In this document: positions 1 to 6,239 of the stretch, piece after piece
Position numbering within the stretch: position 1 is the first letter of the stretch
How the letters are laid out: each line of letters begins with the position of its first letter
NCBI GenBank assembly: GCA_036395835.1
Contig: DASWCW010000057.1
Span: forward strand, 1-10,839
DNA: 10,839 nt
Direction of reading: 5' to 3'
Source of the DNA: AP-16 sp036395835
GTDB lineage: Bacteria; Pseudomonadota; Alphaproteobacteria; Rhizobiales; Xanthobacteraceae
Notes under the pieces: model-generated
What the model was told of the DNA's origin: nothing
Seen by the model: only the letters and a program-made list of their open reading frames with translations
Databases searched by the model: none
Made by a program: the position numbers and the translations under genes

Positions 1-56
1 ACTTAAAATCCCTTGGGGGCAACCCCGTGCGGGTTCGAGTCCCGCCGTCCGCACCA
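1..56 (+). tRNA. tRNA-Leu(UAA), 3' part (5' end outside window)
   Basis: The window opens inside the anticodon loop. The seven-base loop CTTAAAA places TAA at the anticodon, which decodes UUA leucine codons. It is followed by a long class II variable arm with a GGGG/CCCC stem, a T arm (GCGGG stem, TTCGAGT loop, CCCGC stem), the 3' acceptor strand at 46-52, discriminator A53 and an encoded CCA at 54-56. The long variable arm and discriminator A agree with tRNA-Leu. The D arm and 5' acceptor strand lie upstream of the window. Confidence 0.93.
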
Positions 57-155
57 GTAGCCGTCAATTCGGCGTCATTCGATCACCTCGTCGGCGCGGG
101 CCAGCGGAAAGAATGCTATGGTAAGGCCTGACCCGTCTCCGAGGGAGATGATGCC

Positions 156-935
156 ATGGGCTGGATGCTGGACCGCGTCGGGCGCGCGATCGCCCGTTAT
201 CTGCAAAAGCCGGCGCGCGGCTACGAGCCGTTCACGCCGAGCGATCCGGCGGCACTACAAGCATCGTTGCAGCCGGGTGACGTGCTGCTGATCGAAGGCA
301 ACAATCACATATCGGGCGTCATCAAGTACCTGACGCATTCGACCTGGTCGCACGCCGCGCTCTACGTCGGGCCAATCGGGCGCAAGACGACCCCGGACGG
401 TGAGCCGCATTCGCTGGTCGAGGCCAATGTCGACGAAGGGGTCGTCTCGGCTCCGCTATCGAAATATCTCCAGTTTCACACCCGCATATGTCGCCCGGTC
501 GGTCTCGGCGAGGAGGACCGTGGGAAAGTCTGCGCTTACGCGATCGAGCGCATCGGTTTCAACTACGATCTCAAGAACATTGTCGATCTGATACGCTATC
601 TCGTGCCCCTACCGGTGCCGCAGCGCTGGCGCCGGCGAATGATCGCGCTCGGCTCCGGCGACCCGACCCGGCTCATCTGTTCGACGTTGATCGCGCAGGC
701 GTTTCAAGCGATCCAATATCCGATCCTGCCCAAGATCACGTTGGTGGAATGCAGCGCGGCGCGTCGGGAGATCTTGGAAATCCGCCATAATTCGCTTTAT
801 GCACCGCGCGACTTCGACATCTCGCCGTATTTCCTGGTGGTCAAGCCTACCATCGAGCAGGGATTCGACTACAAAAAGCTACACTGGGCCCACCTGCCGC
901 AGGCAGAGCTGTGCGTGGAAGTCGGCGGGTCGTAG
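156..935 (+). CDS. permuted NlpC/P60 (papain-like, YiiX-type) hydrolase
   Basis: The 259-residue protein fits the circularly permuted NlpC/P60 papain-like fold (YiiX/YebB type), in which the catalytic His precedes the catalytic Cys. A GDVLLIEG strand at about 41-48 starts the domain; WSHAALYVG at 64-72 gives candidate His66; SLVEAN gives candidate polar residue Glu89; ICSTLIAQAF at 174-183 gives candidate nucleophile Cys175. These are the three expected positions in the expected order. Family members are amidases, peptidases or acyltransferases acting on cell-wall peptides or lipids; the substrate here is unknown. No signal peptide or clear membrane segment is seen. The start is supported by a GAGGGA ribosome site at 141-146, nine bases upstream. 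It lies just downstream of the tRNA and converges on the next gene (29-base gap). The fold is fairly sure, the reaction is not. Confidence 0.82.
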   Translation: MGWMLDRVGRAIARYLQKPARGYEPFTPSDPAALQASLQPGDVLLIEGNNHISGVIKYLTHSTWSHAALYVGPIGRKTTPDGEPHSLVEANVDEGVVSAPLSKYLQFHTRICRPVGLGEEDRGKVCAYAIERIGFNYDLKNIVDLIRYLVPLPVPQRWRRRMIALGSGDPTRLICSTLIAQAFQAIQYPILPKITLVECSAARREILEIRHNSLYAPRDFDISPYFLVVKPTIEQGFDYKKLHWAHLPQAELCVEVGGS

Positions 936-964
936 CGGCAATCGCGTGCTTTGCCGCCGGCCGC

Positions 965-1519
965 TCATGGCGTCTTGCCCGGGAACCTCGCCGCGTAGCT
1001 CTCGAGCGGCAGGCGCAGCGCATTGGTCAGGTAGCTCACGGTCCGGTAGAAGCCCGCCAGCATCAGCATCTCGACCAAGGCCATCTCGCTCAGGTGCTCG
1101 CGCAATTCGCCCCAAAGCGCGTCGTCGATATCGGAACTCGCGTGCAACTGATCGCAGGCGCGGATCAGGAGCCTGTCCTCGGCCGACCAGCAGGGATCGC
1201 CGGCCGTTCCGTGCACCAGGGAGCGCAACATCGCCGCGTCGAGGCCGACCCGCTCGGCGAAGAAGGCGACATGCACGCCCCATTCGTACTCCGAGCCGCA
1301 GAGCGCGGTGATCCGGTCGATGACGACCTCGCGCTGCCTGAGCGTCAGGTGCCCCTTGTCGAGCAGGCCGCCGCCGCGGAACCGCTCGTAGAGCCGCGCA
1401 TCGCGCGCGAGCGTCGTGAAGAGCACCAAGGGAGACACGCCCGGCGGCATGATGCGGTCGAACGCGGCCTGAATCTCCGCAGAATACGGCGGCCGTGCCG
1501 ACGCGATCCGGGCGGACAT
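965..1519 (-). CDS. carboxymuconolactone decarboxylase (CMD) family protein
   Basis: The 184-residue all-helical protein carries the CMD/AhpD family signature: a segment with REVVIDRITALCGSEYEW, then a His four residues after Glu (Glu79 and His83 in this numbering). AhpD peroxidases have a Cys-x-x-Cys pair immediately before this His. Here those positions are Ser76 and Glu79, so a thiol peroxidase activity is unlikely, and it better matches the decarboxylase-like or unassigned branch. I chose ATG at 1519 because GGAG lies six bases upstream. An in-frame ATG at 1531 lacks a ribosome site and sits against the operator repeats. It is transcribed divergently from the HxlR-type regulator at 1578, the usual arrangement for a regulator and its target gene. 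Likely cytoplasmic; substrate unknown. Confidence 0.87.
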   Translation of the reverse strand: MSARIASARPPYSAEIQAAFDRIMPPGVSPLVLFTTLARDARLYERFRGGGLLDKGHLTLRQREVVIDRITALCGSEYEWGVHVAFFAERVGLDAAMLRSLVHGTAGDPCWSAEDRLLIRACDQLHASSDIDDALWGELREHLSEMALVEMLMLAGFYRTVSYLTNALRLPLESYAARFPGKTP

Positions 1520-1533
1520 GGGCGGCTCCATGT

Positions 1534-1567
1534 GCTATGGTTTTCATAGCTACAGCATGAGCTATGG
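1534..1567. promoter_or_regulatory. candidate HxlR operator with three phased half-sites
   Basis: Between the divergent CMD and HxlR genes, GCTATG (1534-1539) pairs as an inverted repeat with CATAGC (1545-1550). CATAGCT (1545-1551) pairs again with AGCTATG (1560-1566). The middle half-site is thus shared by two overlapping palindromes. The outer half-site touches the ribosome site of the HxlR gene (GGAAAG, 1566-1571). Position and symmetry suit a dimeric winged-helix repressor controlling both genes; binding itself is inferred. Confidence 0.6.
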
Positions 1568-1577
1568 AAAGTAAAGC

Positions 1578-1913
1578 ATGGGAATCCCGAGGCCCGGCCG
1601 GCGGGTACGCGGCTCGCGCACCGGCCGTCCGGTGATGGCGCTGCTCGATCTGCTCGGCCGCAGGATGACGCTGCGCGTCCTGTGGGAACTGGCGCGGTCC
1701 GGCGGGCCCTTGACGTTCCGGGCGCTGCAGGGCGCCGCCGACACCAACCCGGCCCTGCTCAACACCCGGCTCAAGGAGCTGCGGGCGGCGAGGCTGGTGA
1801 TCCACGGCGGCGAGGGCTACTCGCTCAGCGCGGAGGGTCGCGCCTTGCTCCGGCTGCTGCTGCCGCTTGGCCAATGGGCCGAGCGATGGGCCGCGCGGTC
1901 GAAACGATCGTGA
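1578..1913 (+). CDS. HxlR-family winged-helix transcriptional regulator
   Basis: The 111-residue protein matches the HxlR (MarR-related) pattern along its length: LLDLLGRRMTLRVLWEL at about 22-38 in place of the usual gkW..lIL.eL helix, FRALQG (47-52), the recognition helix region ending LNTRLKELRAARLV, the wing GGEGYSLSAEGRALL, and the closing LGQWAERWA helix. It would bind DNA as a dimer. Several characterised relatives (YodB, HypR) sense thiol stress with an N-terminal Cys; this protein contains no Cys at all, so it probably responds to a ligand instead. The start at 1578 is backed by GGAAAG at 1566-1571. It is divergent from the CMD-family gene, with palindromic repeats between, implying control of that gene and of itself. 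It converges on the SemiSWEET-like gene (23-base gap). Confidence 0.9.
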   Translation: MGIPRPGRRVRGSRTGRPVMALLDLLGRRMTLRVLWELARSGGPLTFRALQGAADTNPALLNTRLKELRAARLVIHGGEGYSLSAEGRALLRLLLPLGQWAERWAARSKRS

Positions 1914-1936
1914 GGAGCGGTGGTCGACGCCGGCGG

Positions 1937-2236
1937 CTAGCCGTAAACGATTGCGCCCACGATCACGGCGCCGTCGAGCACGATCCAGCCCACGCACGGC
2001 AAATAGATGTTCCGGTCGTGCTGGCGCATCCCGAACCACAGCCACAGCACGGCGGAGGCGAGATACGCGCTCCACGACAGGATCGAGACGCCTGCGGCCT
2101 GCTGGCCGACCCATATGGCCAGGACCTGCGGAACGGTCATGACCATGGTGAAGATCGACATGCCGCCCAACAGCCGACGCAGCCTGGTGTCGGCGGGCGA
2201 AGCATGCGCCGCCATGTTCGCCGGATCGTGAACCAT
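1937..2236 (-). CDS. SemiSWEET / PQ-loop family membrane protein
   Basis: The 99-residue protein has three predicted membrane helices, at roughly 24-43, 53-70 and 79-98. The first contains Pro36-Gln37 (MTVPQVLAIW), the PQ motif. The second reads GVSILSWSAYLASAVLWLWFG, close to the SWEET/SemiSWEET pattern of glSl..f......lW..yG. SemiSWEETs are single triple-helix bundles that dimerise to form a facilitated pore, classically for sugars. The third helix lacks the usual Asn (PCVGW instead), so sugar transport should not be assumed. The start is supported by GGGAGG a few bases upstream. It lies 95 bases downstream of the LVIVD-repeat gene on the same strand and may be the last gene of that operon, possibly moving its substrate or product across the inner membrane (inference). 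Confidence 0.75.
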   Translation of the reverse strand: MVHDPANMAAHASPADTRLRRLLGGMSIFTMVMTVPQVLAIWVGQQAAGVSILSWSAYLASAVLWLWFGMRQHDRNIYLPCVGWIVLDGAVIVGAIVYG

Positions 2237-2331
2237 TCGTCGCCTCCCGTGATCAAATCATTCGCGCCGACCGCGAACCGCGAGATCGAGCCCGCGCCAA
2301 ATTACCAAATCCGGATCGGGCGAAGCCAACC

Positions 2332-3585
2332 TCACGGATCGAACTCCAGCACGTAAAGCCCCGCATTGTAATCCGTGCAATAGACCAGCCCGGCGGCATC
2401 GACGAACACGTCGGCGGATTGGACGACGCGCGCGCGGTTGGGCCGATGGTCCATCATGCGCGCCGGCGCCGGCGGCACCAGCGCGCCGACCTCGACCGGC
2501 CGGTAGGGATCGCGGATGTCGAAGGCGCGCACGCCCGCGTTCTGATAGGTCGCGAAGATCAGCTCGGAGCTCGCGAAGCTGCCGGGCCGGTTCTCGTGGA
2601 TATTGTGCGGGCCGAAATGACCGCCCTTGGCGACGTAATCGGCCTCGGCGGGCGTGGGAAACGTCGAGATGCTGATCGGGTTGCGCTTCGCGCGATTGTC
2701 GAACACCCAGACGAGCTTCAGCCCGTCCTCCTGATGGTCGAGCACCGCCTCGTCGAGCACGACGAGCAGGTCGCGATCCGGCAGCGGCAGGCAATTGTGC
2801 GTGCCGCCGCCGAACGGCGGCGACCAATTGCGATGCACGATCAGCTTCGGCTCGGCGCGGTCGGCGACGTCGAGCACCACCATGCCGGCGTCGCGCCATG
2901 CCGCATAGGCGGTGTCGCCGTGCACGATGGCGTGATGCAGGCCGTAGCGGCTCGTCGCCGGCCAGGACGGCGTCTCGCCCGCGCGCTGGTGCATGCCGGG
3001 AATCCAATAGCGGCCGGCCTCGCGCGGATGGCTCGGATCCGCCAAGTCGACGGTGAGGAAAATGTAATCGGTGAAGCCGTCGAGCAGCGCCGAGACGTAG
3101 GCCCAGCGCCCGCCGACGTACCAGATGCGATGGATGCCGCCGCCCTCGACCGGCAGGAAGCCGATGCGGCGCGGCGATTGCGGCTGCGAAATGTCGTAGA
3201 CCGCAAGCCCGGCCGACCAGGTTCTGGCCGCGGTCGTTGCCTGCGCCGTCTCGACCGATTTGCCGAGCTGGCCGCGGTAGTAGGCGCGCTCGTCGGCAAA
3301 TTCCGCCGCCGCGAACATGTCCTTGGCGTGGATCACCAGCAGCAGGTCGTCGTGGGTCTGCAGATGGATGTTCCAGGTGCCGGGCGGGGCGGGGAGATAA
3401 TTCACCGCGCGCGGGTTCTTGGCATCGCGCACGTCGATGATGCTGAAGCCCTTGGAGAACATGTGCCCGACGTAGGCGTGGCCGCGATGCACCATGATCT
3501 GCACGCCGTCGGGCCGGCCGCCCTGGTCGCAATGGCCGATGATGCGCAGGTTCCGCGCGTAATCGGGTTTCGGCAGCTCGCTCAT
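2332..3585 (-). CDS. LVIVD-repeat beta-propeller protein, histidine-rich
   Basis: The 417-residue protein is built of repeated beta-strand motifs of the LVIVD type: GFSIIDVRD (about 46-54), GLAVYDISQ (126-134), IFLTVDLADP (175-184), GMVVLDVAD (234-242), KLVWVFDN (290-297), GVRAFDIRDP (351-360) and GLYVLEFDP (409-417). This implies a six- or seven-bladed propeller. Conserved-looking histidines fall in loops: WNIH (His74), LHH (217-218), THN (263) and HFGPHNIHEN (323, 327, 330). They resemble metal-binding propellers, but the family is mostly uncharacterised. No signal peptide, so probably cytoplasmic. ATG at 3585 is preferred over an in-frame ATG at 3621 because it gives the stop/start overlap ATGA with the upstream monooxygenase, implying translational coupling. 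The role may be accessory or catalytic in the same oxidative step (inference). Confidence 0.85.
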   Translation of the reverse strand: MSELPKPDYARNLRIIGHCDQGGRPDGVQIMVHRGHAYVGHMFSKGFSIIDVRDAKNPRAVNYLPAPPGTWNIHLQTHDDLLLVIHAKDMFAAAEFADERAYYRGQLGKSVETAQATTAARTWSAGLAVYDISQPQSPRRIGFLPVEGGGIHRIWYVGGRWAYVSALLDGFTDYIFLTVDLADPSHPREAGRYWIPGMHQRAGETPSWPATSRYGLHHAIVHGDTAYAAWRDAGMVVLDVADRAEPKLIVHRNWSPPFGGGTHNCLPLPDRDLLVVLDEAVLDHQEDGLKLVWVFDNRAKRNPISISTFPTPAEADYVAKGGHFGPHNIHENRPGSFASSELIFATYQNAGVRAFDIRDPYRPVEVGALVPPAPARMMDHRPNRARVVQSADVFVDAAGLVYCTDYNAGLYVLEFDP

Positions 3586-4805
3586 GCTGCGCTCGCGAGA
3601 AAATTCGGCACCGCGATCCAATCCATCATCGCGCCGGGGTCCTGCAGCAGCGCGTGCATCCTGCGATCCTCCTCGCGCTCGAGATCGACACCGAGATGGG
3701 TGCCGAGCTTGCGCCCGTGCCGCATGATGCGCTCGCCGATCGGCTGGCGCACGGCGTTATAGTGCGCGAGCGCGGCGTCGATGTCCTCGTGCGCGGCGAG
3801 CGCGGCGGCGAGCGCCTGCGCGTCGCCGCCGGCCTTGGCGACGCCGAAGCCCATGTGCGGGCGCGCGGTCGAGGCGGCATCGCCGACCAGCGCGACCCGG
3901 CCGAAGACCAGGCGCGGGGCGGAGAAATCGTAGATCGGCGTGAAGAACGGCCGCGCGATGTTGCGCAGGCAGTCGAGAAACGCCGGCGGCATGATCGCCT
4001 CGGCGTCGGCCCGCATCCGCGCGATCAGGTCCTCGCGGATCAGCGGCGGCGGCACCGAGAACTTGTGCTGCCGGCCGTCGGCGTCGACGCACATCCGCTC
4101 GAGCTCGCGCGCGTCGCCGACGCGGTACCAGATGAAATTGTACCGCCGCCGGCCGGGCCGCAGGTCGTTGTCGAACCCGGCGATCGGATAGCCGATGACC
4201 TGCTGGCGCGCGGGCAGGAAGAAAACGAAATACGGAAAGATGCTCGCGCGCGTCTGCGGCGCGAGATCCGCCTCGTTCGGCGCGCCGCGCCAGATGTAAT
4301 AGCCCGCATAGATCGGCTGCACGTCCGGCGCGAGCTCGGCGCGCACGGCGGAGCGGATGCCGTCGCCGCCGACGAGAAGATCGGCACGCTCGGTCCGGCC
4401 TTCGGCGAAAGAGACGCGCACGCCGCCGCCGTCCTGATCGACGCGCGCGAAGCTGTAGCCGAGGTGATAATGCGCGGGGTCGATCGTCTCGCGCAGCAGG
4501 CGCTGCAGCCGATCCCACGAGGTCAGAATCTGGCGCAGCGGTCGCGCGCCGAGGACGCGGCCGTCGCGGTCGATCGCGATGCGCTCGCGCACTTCGATGC
4601 CGAGCTCGCGGGTGCCGGCGCCGCTGTTCTCGAGCGCGTCGAGCAATTCGGGATGCGTGGTGATGCCCGCGCCGCGACCGACGAGCTCGACCGGCGAGCG
4701 CTCGAACACGTCGACGTCCCAGCCGATGCGGCGCAGAAACGCCGCCGTGAACAGGCCCGACATCGAGCCGCCGATGATGACGGCGCGGCGATTTTTACGC
4801 GGCAT
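3582..4805 (-). CDS. FAD-dependent aromatic-ring monooxygenase (class A flavoprotein, DHP hydroxylase-like)
   Basis: The 407-residue size is normal for class A flavin hydroxylases, and all three signatures are visible. The dinucleotide-binding loop is GGSMSG at 12-17, with Glu35 ending the second strand (VDVFER) to hold the ribose. GGDGIRSAVR at 146-155 is the DG motif that contacts FAD and NAD(P)H. RVALVGDAAS at 303-312 is the GD motif, followed by RPHMGFGVAKAGGDA. The GGSxxG variant and this last motif recall 2,6-dihydroxypyridine 3-monooxygenase and relatives. Such enzymes hydroxylate phenolic or N-heteroaromatic rings using O2 and NAD(P)H. The exact substrate cannot be called. The stop overlaps the start of the LVIVD gene by four bases, so the two are surely co-translated. 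No strong ribosome site precedes the ATG. Confidence 0.92.
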   Translation of the reverse strand: MPRKNRRAVIIGGSMSGLFTAAFLRRIGWDVDVFERSPVELVGRGAGITTHPELLDALENSGAGTRELGIEVRERIAIDRDGRVLGARPLRQILTSWDRLQRLLRETIDPAHYHLGYSFARVDQDGGGVRVSFAEGRTERADLLVGGDGIRSAVRAELAPDVQPIYAGYYIWRGAPNEADLAPQTRASIFPYFVFFLPARQQVIGYPIAGFDNDLRPGRRRYNFIWYRVGDARELERMCVDADGRQHKFSVPPPLIREDLIARMRADAEAIMPPAFLDCLRNIARPFFTPIYDFSAPRLVFGRVALVGDAASTARPHMGFGVAKAGGDAQALAAALAAHEDIDAALAHYNAVRQPIGERIMRHGRKLGTHLGVDLEREEDRRMHALLQDPGAMMDWIAVPNFLASAA

Positions 4806-4847
4806 GGGTCGGGGCGACCACAGGAGAGACGGCGGGCGGCATCATGT

Positions 4848-4886
4848 GGTTCCGATCCGGGATCGTGCGCCATTGCAGACGGAACC
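4848..4886. repeat. inverted repeat between toxin pseudogene and monooxygenase
   Basis: GGTTCCG (4848-4854) and CGGAACC (4880-4886) form a perfect seven-base inverted repeat. An inner palindrome, GATCC-G-GGATC, lies at 4854-4864. It occupies the 87-base gap between the toxin remnant and the monooxygenase start. It could be an operator for the monooxygenase operon or end the toxin-antitoxin transcript. No T tract follows on the minus strand. Confidence 0.3.
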
Positions 4887-4892
4887 GAGCAT

Positions 4893-5162
4893 TTAATCGA
4901 ACAGGTCGGAATGGCGTCCGGTGCGGATCAGCAACAGCTCCGTCTCGGTAATTTCATAGATCAAAAGCCAGTCCGGTTCGATATGGCACGCCCAAACGCC
5001 CTTCTATTCCCCGGAAAGCTGGTGGGGACGATAGGCCGCTGGGAGCGCGCCTTCCTCGGCAAGCAGCTCGACTGCTGCAACGAGCTCCTCGATATTCCTG
5101 CCGCGGCGCTTCTGCCGCTTGAGATCATTTCGGAACTGTATCCGCTGCGTGACCCGGCGCAT
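4893..5162 (-). pseudogene. YafQ/RelE-type toxin gene interrupted by an amber stop
   Basis: Read from ATG at 5162, this frame gives an 89-residue YafQ-family mRNA interferase but for one in-frame TAG at codon 53 (5006-5004). Before it come 52 residues ending YRPHQLSGE; after it the frame continues KGVWACHIEPDWLLIY and RTGRHSDLF to TAA at 4893. Aligned by eye with E. coli YafQ (H50, H63, D67, H87), every catalytic position is kept: His47, His60, Asp64, His84. YafQ has Trp at the stop position, and a Tyr codon (TAT/TAC) is one change from TAG. The antitoxin gene ends nine bases upstream. The 52-residue product lacks most of the active site, so it should be inactive unless read through. The lack of other decay means the change is recent or a sequencing error. 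Confidence 0.85.
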
Positions 5163-5171
5163 CGAGCTGTT

Positions 5172-5435
5172 TCACAGCGAGCGCGCGTTCTTTGCCCATT
5201 CCGATACGGACTCGAAACTCTCGACGTTTTTGCGCGCCCGCGCCTCGCGAATGGCGCGTTTTGTCTCCCGGTTCGGAACGCGGAGCGGAAACGGAAGACC
5301 ATTCGCGAGCTTGATCTGTGTATAGAACAGCGTGATCGCCTCGCTCGAAGTGAGGCCGATCTTCTTGAGCACGGCTTCGGCGCTTCGCTTCAGCTTCGGC
5401 TCGATTCGCGCTCGGACGGTTTCTGTCTTGCCCAT
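5172..5435 (-). CDS. RelB/DinJ-family antitoxin
   Basis: The 87-residue protein starts with a ribbon-helix-helix domain: TETVRARIEPKLKRSAEAVL forms the strand and first helix, then KIGLTSSEAITLFYTQIKL the second helix, and LPFPLRVPN the typical DinJ/RelB join. The charged C-terminal part (about 57-87) would wrap the toxin. Antitoxins of this type neutralise RelE/YafQ ribosome-dependent endoribonucleases and repress their own operon. The cognate toxin frame begins nine bases downstream, in the same frame, but carries an amber stop. The antitoxin itself looks intact, so it may persist as an orphan regulator or protect against related toxins. No strong ribosome site is seen before ATG 5435. An inverted repeat lies just upstream. 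Confidence 0.9.
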   Translation of the reverse strand: MGKTETVRARIEPKLKRSAEAVLKKIGLTSSEAITLFYTQIKLANGLPFPLRVPNRETKRAIREARARKNVESFESVSEWAKNARSL

Positions 5436-5451
5436 GATCGAGCGATGACAC

Positions 5452-5469
5452 GTAGCACAGATGGGCTAC
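5452..5469. promoter_or_regulatory. candidate antitoxin operator
   Basis: GTAGC (5452-5456) and GCTAC (5465-5469) form an inverted repeat with an eight-base spacer, 17 bases upstream of the antitoxin start. DinJ/RelB proteins repress their own promoters through such palindromes. The repeat is short, so this is a weak call. Confidence 0.35.
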
Positions 5470-5489
5470 ATAGGCGAACCACGTCGGCA

Positions 5490-5504
5490 GCCCCCGCTGG
5501 GGGC
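5490..5504 (-). terminator. GC-rich hairpin downstream of the RidA-like gene
   Basis: GCCCCC-GCT-GGGGGC is a perfect six-base stem with a three-base loop, 38 bases past the stop of the RidA-like gene. It could end or stabilise that transcript and separate it from the toxin-antitoxin pair. No T tract follows, so it is not a standard intrinsic terminator. Confidence 0.35.
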
Positions 5505-5541
5505 GGCCTGGCAGTGCGCGGCATCTCTCAGGCGCAGGGCC

Positions 5542-5889
5542 TCATTTGGCGGCGACGACGGCGATCTCGACCAGGAGCCGCGGATCGGCGAGCTTGGCCT
5601 CGATGCAGGCGCGCCCGGGCAGATTCTGCCCGCCCGTCCACGCGTTCCAGGCTTCGTTCATGGCATCGCGCAGGCGGATGTCCGGCACCCAGATGGTGGC
5701 GCTCACGACCTTGCTCTTGTCGGTGCCGCACAATCCCAGCAAACGATCGATCTCCCTGAGGATCTGCTGCGTCTGTCCCTTCGCGTCCTGCTTGGGGTCG
5801 TCGGCGACGACCCCGGCGGTGAACACGAAGCCATTGGCCTCGACGACCTTCGAGAGGATCTTCGACGGCTCGTGGCGTTTGATGGTCAT
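5542..5889 (-). CDS. RidA/YjgF/YER057c/UK114 family protein lacking the catalytic Arg
   Basis: The 115-residue protein has the Rid family layout: SKVVEANGFVFTAGVVADDP (13-32), helix QTQQILREIDRLL (39-51), VVSATIWVPDI (61-71), FNEAW-like MNEAWNAW (77-84) and the C-terminal PGRACIEA...LLVEI block (91-109). RidA hydrolyses reactive 2-aminoacrylate and other enamines or imines using an Arg in the sequence VARLP. Aligned without gaps from PGRACIEA to the final strand, that Arg (E. coli R105) falls on Leu100. It is therefore closer to the Rid subfamilies without the deaminase Arg, whose roles are mostly in specialised catabolic pathways. ATG 5889 is preferred because GGAGA lies eight bases upstream; ATG 5904 has no such site. 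It heads the minus-strand run leading to the monooxygenase, consistent with processing a labile intermediate (inference). Confidence 0.88.
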   Translation of the reverse strand: MTIKRHEPSKILSKVVEANGFVFTAGVVADDPKQDAKGQTQQILREIDRLLGLCGTDKSKVVSATIWVPDIRLRDAMNEAWNAWTGGQNLPGRACIEAKLADPRLLVEIAVVAAK

Positions 5890-6239
5890 GGCATTCGTCT
5901 CCATTATGCGCGTGGCGGCGATGGCGCCATACCATGGCCGCGGGCAGCGCGCCATTTCGGCGGGGCGGGAGCAACCGCGGCCCCATCGAGAAGGAGTACG
6001 CTTCATGCTGAATCAAAAGAAAGCGGTCGTCTTCAGCGACCGGCGGTGCGGTGGCTCGCGATTCCTGAGCGGTCGTAGCCTCGCGGCCTCGAGGTTGTCG
6101 CGCACGGAGCGGCCGCTCGTCGCGCACACGCAGCAGCTCTTATTTCATTTGATCTATACGCGTGATGCGATACGCTCATCTGGACGGCAAACCATCCGTT
6201 GAAAGACGGGAATTACAGCAACGGCGGGGATAGTTTGAA
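5890..6239. other. intergenic region between RidA-like and Cys-rich genes
   Basis: This 350-base divergent gap must hold promoters for the RidA-like gene (leftward) and the Cys-rich gene (rightward); none is clear enough to call. It contains a perfect ten-base palindrome, ATGGCGCCAT at 5921-5930, 32 bases upstream of the RidA-like start, which could be an operator. It also holds a possible 65-codon small frame at 6005-6202, listed separately. The stretch from about 6140 to 6240 is clearly richer in A/T than the flanks, fitting promoter DNA for the gene at 6240. Confidence 0.5.
6005..6202 (+). CDS. possible small protein (65 aa), unrecognised
   Basis: An ATG at 6005 is preceded by a good AAGGAG ribosome site eight bases upstream and opens a 65-codon frame ending in TGA at 6202. 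The product is basic (many Arg), starts MLNQKKAVVFSDRRCGG and contains a short hydrophobic stretch near 45-50. It has no signal peptide and no family that I recognise. The support is only the ribosome site and its place in an otherwise empty gap 37 bases before the first Cys-rich gene. A chance frame in GC-rich DNA is equally likely. Confidence 0.25.
   Translation: MLNQKKAVVFSDRRCGGSRFLSGRSLAASRLSRTERPLVAHTQQLLFHLIYTRDAIRSSGRQTIR

Noticed and set aside
1..56. tRNA-Leu 3' end as an attachment site of an integrative element
   Set aside because: No integrase gene and no second copy of the tRNA 3' end were seen in the window.
879..2114. Long minus-strand open frame of 411 codons
   Set aside because: It covers two well-supported genes in other frames, is Arg/Ala/Pro-rich with no domain, and is a typical GC-rich shadow.
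3582..4805. GGSMSG as a damaged FAD-binding GxGxxG motif
   Set aside because: GGSxxG is a known natural variant in dihydroxypyridine-hydroxylase-like monooxygenases, so the enzyme is probably intact.
4961..5302. 113-codon minus-strand frame across the toxin-antitoxin pair
   Set aside because: It is out of frame with both; the real toxin frame is 5162 to 4893, hidden by its amber stop.
2419..5759. Long plus-strand open frames (447 and 701 codons) opposite the monooxygenase and propeller genes
   Set aside because: They are antisense to genes with clear family motifs and show no signature of their own.
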